Source of the DNA: a virus
Strand: one strand, 5' to 3'
Length of the DNA: 48,358 nt
Virus record (IMG/VR): IMGVR_UViG_3300037246_001246
Span: 1-48,358 of that record
Positions 21,056-28,027 of this stretch are shown piece after piece. The notes beneath the pieces were generated by a model. It was not told the DNA's origin, made no database searches, and was given only the letters and a program-made list of their open reading frames with translations. Each line of letters opens with the position of its first letter. Position 1 is the first letter of the stretch. A program made the translations under genes and the position numbers.

Positions 21056-21288
21056 TTGCACTAGTCATAGCGTCAAATTATCAGCAGTATCAGACATGGA
21101 GGAACTACCATAACTACAGGAAGAAGGACTACCTGTTTGTCTCACGCCCAGAACATTTGTACGGAAGAGACTCCGAGCAGCGTGTCGTCATACTGCCTTG
21201 GATCGGTCTAGACTACGGTGAGGCAAGCTACCTAGCACTATGTAGGGTTGCTGTAAGTCATTTCAGAAAGGTAGACACCATACAATAA
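21052..21288 (+). CDS. Hypothetical protein between queE and folE
   Basis: A 78-residue protein, ATGA-coupled to queE and overlapping the folE start by one base. It has an alpha/beta pattern (IALVIASNYQQYQTWRNYHNYR... YLFVSRPEHLYG... VVILPWIGLDY) that resembles a small nucleotide-binding-like fold, but no motif is complete. Its fixed place in the cassette suggests a linked function. Confidence 0.6.
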   Translation: MIALVIASNYQQYQTWRNYHNYRKKDYLFVSRPEHLYGRDSEQRVVILPWIGLDYGEASYLALCRVAVSHFRKVDTIQ

Positions 21289-21860
21289 TGGATACAGACG
21301 AACGAATGGAAGAAGCAGTCAGAGCTTTGCTGTCTGGAATCCTAGGTGATGCTTGGGATCCAGAGAACAATCCGCATCAGGAGGATACACCGAGGAGATA
21401 TGTCCACGCACTCAGAGAGATACTACTACCCGGAAACGAGTTCAAGTTTACTACCTTTCCAAACGACAAATCGGACACCGAGATGGTGGTTGTCGGTCCT
21501 ATCGACTTTCATAGCGTCTGTGCTCATCACGTTCTGCCTTTCTTTGGTCATGCGTGGGTTGCGTACATTCCTAAGGATAAGCTCGCCGGTCTAAGCAAGT
21601 TGGTTCGAGCTGTCAAATGGATGAGCAAGGGTCTGTGGACACAAGAAGACCTGACCAGTGAGATCGCCGTATACCTAGAAGAGAGACTAGACCCTGTTGG
21701 TGTAGCTGTTGTCATGGAGGGCGAGCATCTCTGTATGACCATCCGTGGTGTACAATCACCAGGTACTATGACAACAACATCAGAGCTTCGTGGAGCATTC
21801 CTGAAGCCCCGACCTGGAGCCGACCCAAGAGGAGAGTTCTATAATGCAATCCATCGATGA
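21288..21860 (+). CDS. folE: GTP cyclohydrolase I FolE
   Basis: A 190-residue protein with the FolE hallmarks: VVGPIDFHSVCAHHVLPFFGHAWVAYIP (zinc Cys and His residues), LAGLSKLVRAV, LTSEIAVYLEERLDPVGVAVVMEGEHLCM (second zinc Cys) and RGVQSPG. It opens GTP to dihydroneopterin triphosphate, the first step to preQ0. The length is normal for the single-domain enzyme. The start is coupled to the preceding stop (TAATG). Confidence 0.96.
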   Translation: MDTDERMEEAVRALLSGILGDAWDPENNPHQEDTPRRYVHALREILLPGNEFKFTTFPNDKSDTEMVVVGPIDFHSVCAHHVLPFFGHAWVAYIPKDKLAGLSKLVRAVKWMSKGLWTQEDLTSEIAVYLEERLDPVGVAVVMEGEHLCMTIRGVQSPGTMTTTSELRGAFLKPRPGADPRGEFYNAIHR

Positions 21861-22197
21861 CTTCCAGTTCAAGGACATGTCCCTTACAGACATTGCCATA
21901 CAATGTATAGCGGACAGCAAGCGTTGGTTTCCTGAACATGCTGAGGATGTAGGTTACCTTGCTCTCTGTATGGCTGGCGAGGTAGGAGAGTTTGCTAACC
22001 TAGTCAAGAAGGGTATCCGGGGCACTCACAGCCTTAATGATGACGAGTTCCGTAGAGCGATGGCGTTCGAGCTAACGGATGTTTTCATCTACCTGATGAA
22101 CCTTGCAGCCGTTATGGACATTGATCTAGGAAGGATCTACCAGATAAAGAGAGAGTACAATGAGCAAAGATTCGGATCTGGAGATATACAACAGTGA
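21844..22197 (+). CDS. MazG-like nucleotide pyrophosphohydrolase
   Basis: A 117-residue all-helical protein with the MazG metal-binding pattern AGEVGEFANLVKK (about 43-55) and FELTDVFIYL (about 77-86). MazG-type enzymes hydrolyse nucleoside triphosphates or ppGpp. It overlaps folE by 17 bases. In this setting it may trim the dNTP pool or blunt the host starvation response. Confidence 0.85.
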   Translation: MQSIDDFQFKDMSLTDIAIQCIADSKRWFPEHAEDVGYLALCMAGEVGEFANLVKKGIRGTHSLNDDEFRRAMAFELTDVFIYLMNLAAVMDIDLGRIYQIKREYNEQRFGSGDIQQ

Positions 22198-22501
22198 GTT
22201 CTTCAACCTATGTCAGCAACGCTCTGAACAAGGCGCAATAGACTACGGCGAACTGAACTTCATGAAGGTGAACCTACCAGAGTACATCTATGAGGAACTA
22301 GCCGACATGGCTAACTATGCTAGGTTCCTTTTCATTAGACTCAGAGCAATAGAGGAGTTCGCACGTGAGAGTGGCATTGATATGTCCGCCGCATTTACTG
22401 GAGAGGTACGGGAGCAGGACGAACTACCACCTAGTGCTCCCCAATTTGTTCCATCTAAAGAAGTATCGAGATTTCTACCAGACACGAAGCGAGAAGGGTG
22501 A
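22160..22501 (+). CDS. Hypothetical helical protein overlapping dpdA
   Basis: A 113-residue protein whose first 75 residues (YNSEFFNLCQQRSEQGAIDYGELNFM... YEELADMANYARFLFIRLRAIEEFA) resemble small MazG-adjacent phage proteins. It overlaps the MazG-like gene by 38 bases and dpdA by 137 bases in another frame. The tail after about residue 70 is encoded entirely in the overlap and looks unstructured, so it probably arose by read-on into dpdA. Confidence 0.65.
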   Translation: MSKDSDLEIYNSEFFNLCQQRSEQGAIDYGELNFMKVNLPEYIYEELADMANYARFLFIRLRAIEEFARESGIDMSAAFTGEVREQDELPPSAPQFVPSKEVSRFLPDTKREG

Positions 22502-23117
22502 CTTTGTCATACTGGACAACGGTGCTGCCGAGGGTCAAGCCTACGGTGCAAAGCATCTGTTCACACTAGCGGAGCAGGTTAAGGCAGATGAGATTGTAGT
22601 TCCTGACGTACTAGGTGATGCCAATGAGACACTAGCACTGGCACAGGGGTTCGCACGTCTGGCCAAGCCTGACTATCAGTATATGTTCGTAGTCCAAGGG
22701 TCTACTGTACAGGAAGTCATGTTCTGTCTTCGAGCGTTAGATAATGGTAACTCCTTTATGTACATCACCACAATAGGGATCCCAAGGCATCTCTATGCCA
22801 TCGACCCTCACTTCAGGATGCAACTGACAGAGTGGTTGATCGCTGAGAGCTTCAACCTGAGATACAACATTCACTTCCTGGGAGCCAATCAGTGGCTGCG
22901 TGAGGTAGTTGTTCTCTCGGAGCTAGCCAAGAACAACGAAGGGTTCAGAGGCATCGACACGAGTCTGCCCATCTACATGGGACTCGAAGACATGAACTTG
23001 AACGCGGAACACATTCCGCGTCCTAAGAACTTCTTCCACAGAACGGATGATAACCCATCGATGGTTGACTTGAACATAGCAACCTATCTCAATTGGGCAA
23101 TGTATGAGAAAGCATGA
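22365..23117 (+). CDS. dpdA: DpdA: 7-deazaguanine transglycosylase acting on DNA
   Basis: A 250-residue protein of the phage-type DpdA family, a TGT relative without the tRNA-enzyme zinc domain. It starts with GTG (MRVALICPPHLLERYG...), which aligns with the usual DpdA N-terminus. Key motifs are FVILDNGAAEG (about 48-58), IVVPDVLGDA (about 75-84) with the catalytic-type Asp residues, and IHFLGAN (about 173-179). DpdA swaps guanine in DNA for preQ0 or a derivative. It completes the modification pathway encoded upstream. Confidence 0.92.
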   Translation: MRVALICPPHLLERYGSRTNYHLVLPNLFHLKKYRDFYQTRSEKGDFVILDNGAAEGQAYGAKHLFTLAEQVKADEIVVPDVLGDANETLALAQGFARLAKPDYQYMFVVQGSTVQEVMFCLRALDNGNSFMYITTIGIPRHLYAIDPHFRMQLTEWLIAESFNLRYNIHFLGANQWLREVVVLSELAKNNEGFRGIDTSLPIYMGLEDMNLNAEHIPRPKNFFHRTDDNPSMVDLNIATYLNWAMYEKA

Positions 23118-25431
23118 ACTAGCCGACTGCGAGAACTGTCCTCTGTTTGAGGATGGTATGTTCTGTCCCTCTGATGGGCCGGAGCATGCTGATCTTGTCA
23201 TCGTCGGTGAAGCACCCGGAAAGAACGAAGCAAAGGAGGGCACGCCCTTCATCGGAGCTTCTGGACAGCTCCTCAATATGATTCTCGAACATGTTGGACA
23301 CGATAGGAATGATGTCTTTGTTACAAACACAGTACTCTGCCGACCTCCAGATAACGCCAATCCTCCGACTGCTGCGATCAAGGCTTGCCAGGATCGTCTC
23401 ATCTGGGAAATTCGAAGTAGGGCACCTAAGACGGTGGTGGCTCTGGGTAACTTTGCCTCGAAACAGCTACTTGCAACTAGCGAAGGAATCACAACTCTTC
23501 GGGTTGGACCTCCCAAAACCTCGCCAAGGCTTGGTGCTAGAATTCGAATTATTCCTACCTTCCATCCGGCAGCGGCGCTATACAATTCGGGGGTCTTTCC
23601 GGACATCGTCACCGACTTCAAAAAGATAGACGCTCCGGATGTAAGTTCTAGTTGGGAGCCTCCTGAGTATGTAGCATACGACGACCATCTCGCAGTGGAC
23701 GCCTTGAAGGAGATCCTCCAGAAAGGTTACGATCCTATAGCGGTTGACATCGAGATCGGTGTCGATAAGGATCTCAGTCAAGTCCATCCAGAACAGTATC
23801 GTTTGCTTTGTGTCGGTCTAGGTATCGCTCCAGGCAAAGTTGTTGTCATCGGTGAGAATGCATTGCAGCAATCCGATGTACGACACTACCTGGAGATCCT
23901 CCTCACAGAGCGTCGCACCATAATGCACAACGGTAAGTTCGACCTCCAGGGGCTGTGGACAATAGCTCCGCATGCCCGCTTATGGTTCGATACAATGCTT
24001 GCTTCCTATACACTCGATGAGAGACGAGGAACTAACTCTCTAGAGTACAATGCAATTGAACGGTTAGGATCGCCTTCTTGGAAGCATGTAATTGGACACT
24101 ACCTGGGAGAGGAAAAGGACTACAGTGTTATCCCGCGTGAGGTATTGTATCGCTACAATGCCTTCGATGTGCATAACACCTATCTGCTCTGGCAGATGTT
24201 CGACGAGGAGCTAACAGAGGAGCTCAGAGGTCTACATGACCACCTAGTTGATGCGTCGAACATGTTGATGCATGTCGAACGTAATGGACTAGCTGTCGAT
24301 CAATTGTACCTAGACGAGCTCACATCGGAGTATATGGAGCTCCTGGAGAATCAAAGAACACTACTGCGTGGACTGGTTCAGGACGCTGCATACAATCCGA
24401 ACTCCTGGCAACAAGTACAACGAGTGCTCAAGGACATCTTTGACAAGCGCGTACCAAATACACAGGCTGAGACGCTAGAGCGTGTGCGTGATGCAGCAAT
24501 GCGTAAGGGTAACAAACCGTTGTACACCTTCTTGAACCTACATCTTGAATACAAGAAAGAGGCCAAGTCTTATGGAACCTATGTCAAAGGTACACGGAAG
24601 CGACTCTACCAAGGAAGAGTCCATTCAACTTACCTGCTCCATGGAACCACAACCGGACGGCTCTCTAGTCGTAACCCTAACCTTCAAAATGTCACACGCG
24701 GGTCTCGTCTCCGTGGACTATTCATACCTCGATCTGATACGAGCGTACTTGGGCAGAGTGATTACCGGCAAGCTGAGCTTCGAGTCGTTTGTACTTTGGC
24801 TAGGGACACTTACCTCAAATCTGTCTTCGATGATGATTCACGAAGCATCCACGTCGAAGTCGCACGAGAGCTTTATGGATCTGACTTCGACAGAGTTAGG
24901 GACAAGGAGGACTACATCCGAGCCAAAGCAGTTGTCTTTGGCCTCACTTATGGCAGAGAGGCCTACTCTCTTGCCATAGAGTTTGAGATGTCAGAAGCTA
25001 AGGCACAGGCGTACATCGACAGTTTCTTTGCTATGATCCCACAGGTGCAAGACTGGCGCAGGGATGTCATCGAGGCGATCCATAGTGGAGAGGATCTTGT
25101 CTCTGTGTTCGGTAATCATAGGCGCTTCTGGTTGATCACGTGGAACAACAAGAACAACGTCGAAAAGGAGGCACTAGCTTTCTACCCACAGAACACAGTC
25201 TCCAATCTCTTGCTGAAGGCAGGTATCAGACTTGCCAACGAGGGTATGCAAGACATGCTTAGGGTTCCTATTCACGATGCATGGTTGTTCGAATGCGATC
25301 GTGATGAGGCAGAGAATGTTGGAGAACATGTAGCAAAGGTGATGGAGGAGGTTGCATTGGAATACTTCACTGACTACGTTAGATTCCCTTGCGATGTAGG
25401 ATTTGGAAACACCTGGGGAGACATAGCATGA
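23104..25431 (+). CDS. Uracil-DNA glycosylase fused to DNA polymerase I
   Basis: A 775-residue fusion. Residues 1-175 are a family 4-like uracil-DNA glycosylase: CENC (9-12), GEAPGKNEA (about 36-44), GASGQLL, the Cys pair around CRPP and KACQ for the 4Fe-4S cluster, and FHPAAA (about 154). A DnaQ-type 3'-5' exonuclease follows with DIEIG (about 215), HNGKFDLQG (about 276) and YNAFDVHN (about 351). The family A polymerase has motif A SDYRQAELR (about 552), the O helix RAKAVVFGLTYG and motif C PIHDAW (about 722). Motif C has Ala where HDE is usual. Confidence 0.93.
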   Translation: MRKHELADCENCPLFEDGMFCPSDGPEHADLVIVGEAPGKNEAKEGTPFIGASGQLLNMILEHVGHDRNDVFVTNTVLCRPPDNANPPTAAIKACQDRLIWEIRSRAPKTVVALGNFASKQLLATSEGITTLRVGPPKTSPRLGARIRIIPTFHPAAALYNSGVFPDIVTDFKKIDAPDVSSSWEPPEYVAYDDHLAVDALKEILQKGYDPIAVDIEIGVDKDLSQVHPEQYRLLCVGLGIAPGKVVVIGENALQQSDVRHYLEILLTERRTIMHNGKFDLQGLWTIAPHARLWFDTMLASYTLDERRGTNSLEYNAIERLGSPSWKHVIGHYLGEEKDYSVIPREVLYRYNAFDVHNTYLLWQMFDEELTEELRGLHDHLVDASNMLMHVERNGLAVDQLYLDELTSEYMELLENQRTLLRGLVQDAAYNPNSWQQVQRVLKDIFDKRVPNTQAETLERVRDAAMRKGNKPLYTFLNLHLEYKKEAKSYGTYVKGTRKRLYQGRVHSTYLLHGTTTGRLSSRNPNLQNVTRGSRLRGLFIPRSDTSVLGQSDYRQAELRVVCTLARDTYLKSVFDDDSRSIHVEVARELYGSDFDRVRDKEDYIRAKAVVFGLTYGREAYSLAIEFEMSEAKAQAYIDSFFAMIPQVQDWRRDVIEAIHSGEDLVSVFGNHRRFWLITWNNKNNVEKEALAFYPQNTVSNLLLKAGIRLANEGMQDMLRVPIHDAWLFECDRDEAENVGEHVAKVMEEVALEYFTDYVRFPCDVGFGNTWGDIA

Positions 25432-25667
25432 ACTTTGACCCTCAAGAACTGACAGCACATCTGGAGGACTTATGCCAAGAGGACGGAAAGCTGTCCCTGG
25501 TGATACTAGGACATCACCTAATGGATACCATTACACTCGAACCAAACAAAGATGGGAGCTTACGCATCGTCTTGTCGTTACAGCAGCAATGGGAAGACCG
25601 CTACGTAATACGGAACGTGTCCGTTTCATCGATGGAGATCGGACTAACCTTGATCCCAATAACCTAA
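25428..25667 (+). CDS. Possible short frame coupled to the polymerase stop
   Basis: An ATG overlaps the polymerase stop (ATGA) and opens an 80-codon frame (MNFDPQELTAHLEDLCQED...). From 25472 on, it lies under the HNH-like gene in another frame. The first part looks protein-like, the rest less so. It may be a leader that couples translation to the HNH-like gene, or an independent protein. Evidence is limited. Confidence 0.3.
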   Translation: MNFDPQELTAHLEDLCQEDGKLSLVILGHHLMDTITLEPNKDGSLRIVLSLQQQWEDRYVIRNVSVSSMEIGLTLIPIT

Positions 25668-25783
25668 GGGTTACCAATCATAAACCTAAGTCATACAAGT
25701 CAAGGATTGCCCGGTTGGAGGCAAAGCAGGCAGACATCGATGCGGAGCTCGAATACCTTCGCGAAAAGCTCGATCAAGCTTGA
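25472..25783 (+). CDS. HNH-domain protein lacking the catalytic histidine
   Basis: A 103-residue protein behind GGAGGACTT. It contains the HNH core: THRLVVTAAMGRPL, then VRFIDGDRTNLDPNNLRV (about 50-67). The H-H pair that normally opens the catalytic strand reads R-F here, so nuclease activity is doubtful. A coiled helix follows (RIARLEAKQADIDAELEYLREKLDQ). It may be a DNA-binding remnant of a homing endonuclease beside the polymerase gene. Confidence 0.8.
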   Translation: MPRGRKAVPGDTRTSPNGYHYTRTKQRWELTHRLVVTAAMGRPLRNTERVRFIDGDRTNLDPNNLRVTNHKPKSYKSRIARLEAKQADIDAELEYLREKLDQA

Positions 25784-25832
25784 TTCTTGATGTCTCTTAT
25801 AGTGAGACCGCGATGAGACTAAAAAATCATCA

Positions 25833-25863
25833 GCGCTGCGATAACTACGTTAAGCGCATTTTT
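25833..25863 (+). terminator. Weak terminator-like hairpin
   Basis: GCGCT (25833-25837) pairs with AGCGC (25853-25857), followed by ATTTTT. The stem is short and the loop long, so this is at best a partial terminator. The gap 25784-25900 holds no convincing gene; a 28-codon frame from 25813 has no ribosome binding site. Confidence 0.25.
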
Positions 25864-25900
25864 GCAGAGTCTAACTTAAATCTATCATCAGGGAGCTAAC

Positions 25901-26086
25901 ATGCTAGCTGCTTACATCCTCATAGCATCGGGACTCTACTTCATATCAACCATCATGTTGTTCTCTAGTAACGACAGTGCATTGATGAAAGGCAAGCCAC
26001 CGTATAGATACAACTGGGAGACGATCACCATCAACATCGTATCAGGAGGAATGCTAACATGCCTAATAGTGTTACGGTCGCTTTAG
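25901..26086 (+). CDS. Small membrane protein with two helices
   Basis: A 61-residue protein after GGGAGCTAAC. Residues about 3-22 (AAYILIASGLYFISTIMLFS) and 42-59 (ITINIVSGGMLTCLIVLRS) are hydrophobic and predict two membrane spans separated by a short polar loop. It overlaps the resolvase gene by 28 bases. The function is unknown. Confidence 0.6.
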   Translation: MLAAYILIASGLYFISTIMLFSSNDSALMKGKPPYRYNWETITINIVSGGMLTCLIVLRSL

Positions 26087-26550
26087 ACCCTGGAGTCACT
26101 ACCGGAATATGTTCACATTGGGATATAGCTAGACCGCCTGTACCGGGATCTATATTGAACCGCAGTCAGCTAGATACTGGTGAACCTGAAGGTCTAAACA
26201 GAATGATGGAGTTCCTTAATCATCTCCATCCTGATGTTGTTGTATACGAAAGGTTTGTGTATCAGAAGAGAGACAAGGTCGAGCTCTGGCCCGTTCAGGT
26301 AATTGGAGTCATCAACTACTGGTGCTGGATCAACAACAGAGTACCTTATGTACAAACACCATCACAAGCAAAGAACCTATGGCCAGATGAGAAGCTCAAG
26401 AAGCTCGGCCTGTGGATCGAAGGTCAGCCTCATGCAATGGATGCCACACGACATATGCTCTACCATCTGGTAGTAAGCAAAGGAGATAGATCATGGTTGG
26501 AGAACCTGCGACCGCCGACAGTGACCAGCCCCCCACAGGAGCAGAAGTAG
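26059..26550 (+). CDS. RuvC-like Holliday junction resolvase
   Basis: A 163-residue protein with a RuvC/RNase H-fold pattern: VALDPGVTTGIC (catalytic Asp9), VVYERFVYQ (Glu at about residue 54) and a C-terminal HAMDATRHMLYHLV (Asp about 128). Phage RuvC-like enzymes resolve branched replication or recombination intermediates before packaging. The proline-rich end overlaps the next gene. Confidence 0.82.
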   Translation: MPNSVTVALDPGVTTGICSHWDIARPPVPGSILNRSQLDTGEPEGLNRMMEFLNHLHPDVVVYERFVYQKRDKVELWPVQVIGVINYWCWINNRVPYVQTPSQAKNLWPDEKLKKLGLWIEGQPHAMDATRHMLYHLVVSKGDRSWLENLRPPTVTSPPQEQK

Positions 26551-26771
26551 GGAATCACCACTGGCCGTACATAACAAACATCTTCTCGACACACGGAGCA
26601 CACTTCCCTGAGCACCATGATCACAAAGGGATCTCAACAGACCGTCTGCAACAGATCCATACACCTACGAACACAGGGGGTATACATCCCGATCATGATA
26701 CCTATGCTAACTTCCATGAGCCACTAGAGAAGGATGGTTGTAGATCGCCAAGGAAGGAACCATACCTATGA
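26493..26771 (+). CDS. His-rich hypothetical protein
   Basis: A 92-residue, largely disordered, His/Pro-rich protein (NHHWPYITNIFSTHGAHFPEHHDHKG, HTPTNTGGIHPDHD). It overlaps the resolvase by 58 bases in another frame, with GGAGATAGATC before its ATG. It ends in an ATGA overlap with the next gene. Metal binding is possible; no family is recognised. Confidence 0.5.
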   Translation: MVGEPATADSDQPPTGAEVGNHHWPYITNIFSTHGAHFPEHHDHKGISTDRLQQIHTPTNTGGIHPDHDTYANFHEPLEKDGCRSPRKEPYL

Positions 26772-27028
26772 GAGATCCGGATGAAGTTAGGTATATGATT
26801 CCTGATGGTCTTAGTGTTCAGCATAGGCTTACAATTGAGATTTCAGATAAGTATGCCAACGAGGTTGAGGGTATGACACCCTACGAGGTAGCCGAGCATC
26901 CAATGTCAATATCGTATGCACAAGTCGTTTTGAACACGCGTGAAACTAGTGAAATCTTCGATAGGGTCGAAATCACTGTTAGTAAGGACAGAGACCTTGC
27001 CGAAGTTAAACTTTGGGAATACACATAA
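26768..27028 (+). CDS. Hypothetical protein, last plus-strand gene
   Basis: An 86-residue protein, ATGA-coupled to its predecessor, with a beta-rich pattern (HRLTIEISDKYANEVEG, ISYAQVVLNTRET, DRVEITVSKDRDLAEVKLWEY). No family is recognised. It is the last gene of the plus-strand block and is followed by the convergent hairpins. Confidence 0.6.
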   Translation: MRDPDEVRYMIPDGLSVQHRLTIEISDKYANEVEGMTPYEVAEHPMSISYAQVVLNTRETSEIFDRVEITVSKDRDLAEVKLWEYT

Positions 27029-27031
27029 ACA

Positions 27032-27080
27032 TTGCCACCCTCAATCCCTAAGGGCGACCAAAGAGGATCGAGGGTGGCAA
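27032..27080. terminator. Convergent hairpin with 11-bp stem
   Basis: TTGCCACCCTC (27032-27042) is the perfect complement of GAGGGTGGCAA (27070-27080), with a 27-base loop. It lies between the last plus-strand gene and the first minus-strand gene end, so it can serve both directions. The core GCCACCCT/AGGGTGGC equals that of the terminator at 7343, but there is no T-run. Confidence 0.6.
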
Positions 27081-27087
27081 ACTGGAC

Positions 27088-27115
27088 CGTTCGATAAACT
27101 CGATGTCATCGAACG
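27088..27115. terminator. Second convergent hairpin
   Basis: CGTTCGAT (27088-27095) and ATCGAACG (27108-27115) form a perfect 8-bp stem with a 12-base loop. It lies in tandem with the hairpin at 27032 in the convergent gap. A bidirectional terminator or 3'-end stabiliser is likely. Confidence 0.45.
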
Positions 27116-27137
27116 ATGAGTGCTTGTCCGTGCGATA

Positions 27138-27356
27138 TCAGATATCAGCCGGTACTTTCTCCTTGTAGCCTGGAGTCGGTGATACTGTCATACGCTGTCC
27201 AAGGACTCCACCCACAACGATCAGCACCTGTAGTCCGACTCGCCAGCCTGTGGGGAGAGAGTCGCCTGCTTCCTGAACAATCGTAACAGCGGCAGCTGTA
27301 ATAACAGCAATCATTATCACTGGGTTGTTCCAAAGGGCATTCCATATTGCCTTCAT
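27138..27356 (-). CDS. Holin-like small membrane protein
   Basis: A 72-residue protein starting at the ATG behind CAGGAGACGAA (an in-frame ATG 24 bases upstream has no site). Two hydrophobic segments (NPVIMIAVITAAAVTIV, about 11-27, and VGLQVLIVVGGVLG, about 40-53) and a short charged tail fit a class II holin. It lies downstream of the endolysin in the lysis region. No holin family is proven from sequence alone. Confidence 0.6.
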   Translation of the reverse strand: MKAIWNALWNNPVIMIAVITAAAVTIVQEAGDSLPTGWRVGLQVLIVVGGVLGQRMTVSPTPGYKEKVPADI

Positions 27357-27404
27357 TTCGTCTCCTGTCTGCGCTCGCATTCCTCTTCACATAGATGCTT
27401 CCAC

Positions 27405-27785
27405 TTAGCCGAACCATCCCCGAATCACGAATGCAGCGATAGCGGTGAGCACAGCCCCGGCGAAAGCCCACTGGCCCTGCGTCCATTCCCGCTTCGTCGT
27501 GACACCCGTATGGATGGCAGAATCCACCGTGTCCTCGATGCGTTGGAGCGTGGCAACGAGACCGCCCTCGCGACGGTCGGGGTCTACGGCGGTCGGATGC
27601 CGCTCGCCCCACAGGTCGTCCACGATCAGGTTCACGTTCCGGTTCGTGTCTTCGATCGTGGGGCTTATCTGCTCGATCCAGGCCACGATCTCACGATGTT
27701 CCTCGACCATGCCTTCTAGTTCCGCCTTCCTGAATGCGTGGTATTCCTCAATATGTCTCCTGAGGTACTCCTCAATATCTGCCAT
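27405..27785 (-). CDS. Coiled-coil protein with C-terminal membrane anchor
   Basis: A 126-residue protein with a helical, charged N-terminus (DIEEYLRRHIEEYHAFRKAELEGMVEEHREIVAWIEQIS) and a hydrophobic C-terminal segment (GQWAFAGAVLTAIAAFVIRGWFG, about 104-126). Its place between endolysin and the holin-like gene suggests a second holin or spanin-like lysis helper. The family is not certain. Confidence 0.6.
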   Translation of the reverse strand: MADIEEYLRRHIEEYHAFRKAELEGMVEEHREIVAWIEQISPTIEDTNRNVNLIVDDLWGERHPTAVDPDRREGGLVATLQRIEDTVDSAIHTGVTTKREWTQGQWAFAGAVLTAIAAFVIRGWFG

Positions 27786-27829
27786 TCGAAGCCCTTCCTG
27801 GTCAGCTCCCCCCTACTCGGCTAGGACCT

Positions 27830-27994
27830 TCATCGGGTACGTTCCGTCGGGTGCCTGACGCCGGGCCTCGGGAGGCCATCGCGTTGATACTTATCGTAGA
27901 GCTTTGTCCGGGCCTCTGTCGTTGAACAGGGCGGGCAGGTCTCGGGTTCTGACTTGCAGTTACAGTCATATCCTGGGCCGGTTACGCGTCGCAT
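27830..27994 (-). CDS. Small Cys-rich protein near the endolysin
   Basis: A 54-residue protein starting behind AAAGGAGCAGCACC. CNCK and CPPC (residues 11-13 and 20-23) form a probable zinc or disulfide site, followed by TTEARTKLYDKYQRDGLP. Similar short Cys-rich proteins occur in the lysis region of actinophages, but no function is assigned. Confidence 0.55.
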   Translation of the reverse strand: MRRVTGPGYDCNCKSEPETCPPCSTTEARTKLYDKYQRDGLPRPGVRHPTERTR

Positions 27995-28027
27995 GGTGCT
28001 GCTCCTTTGTCTCATGGTGTCGATACA

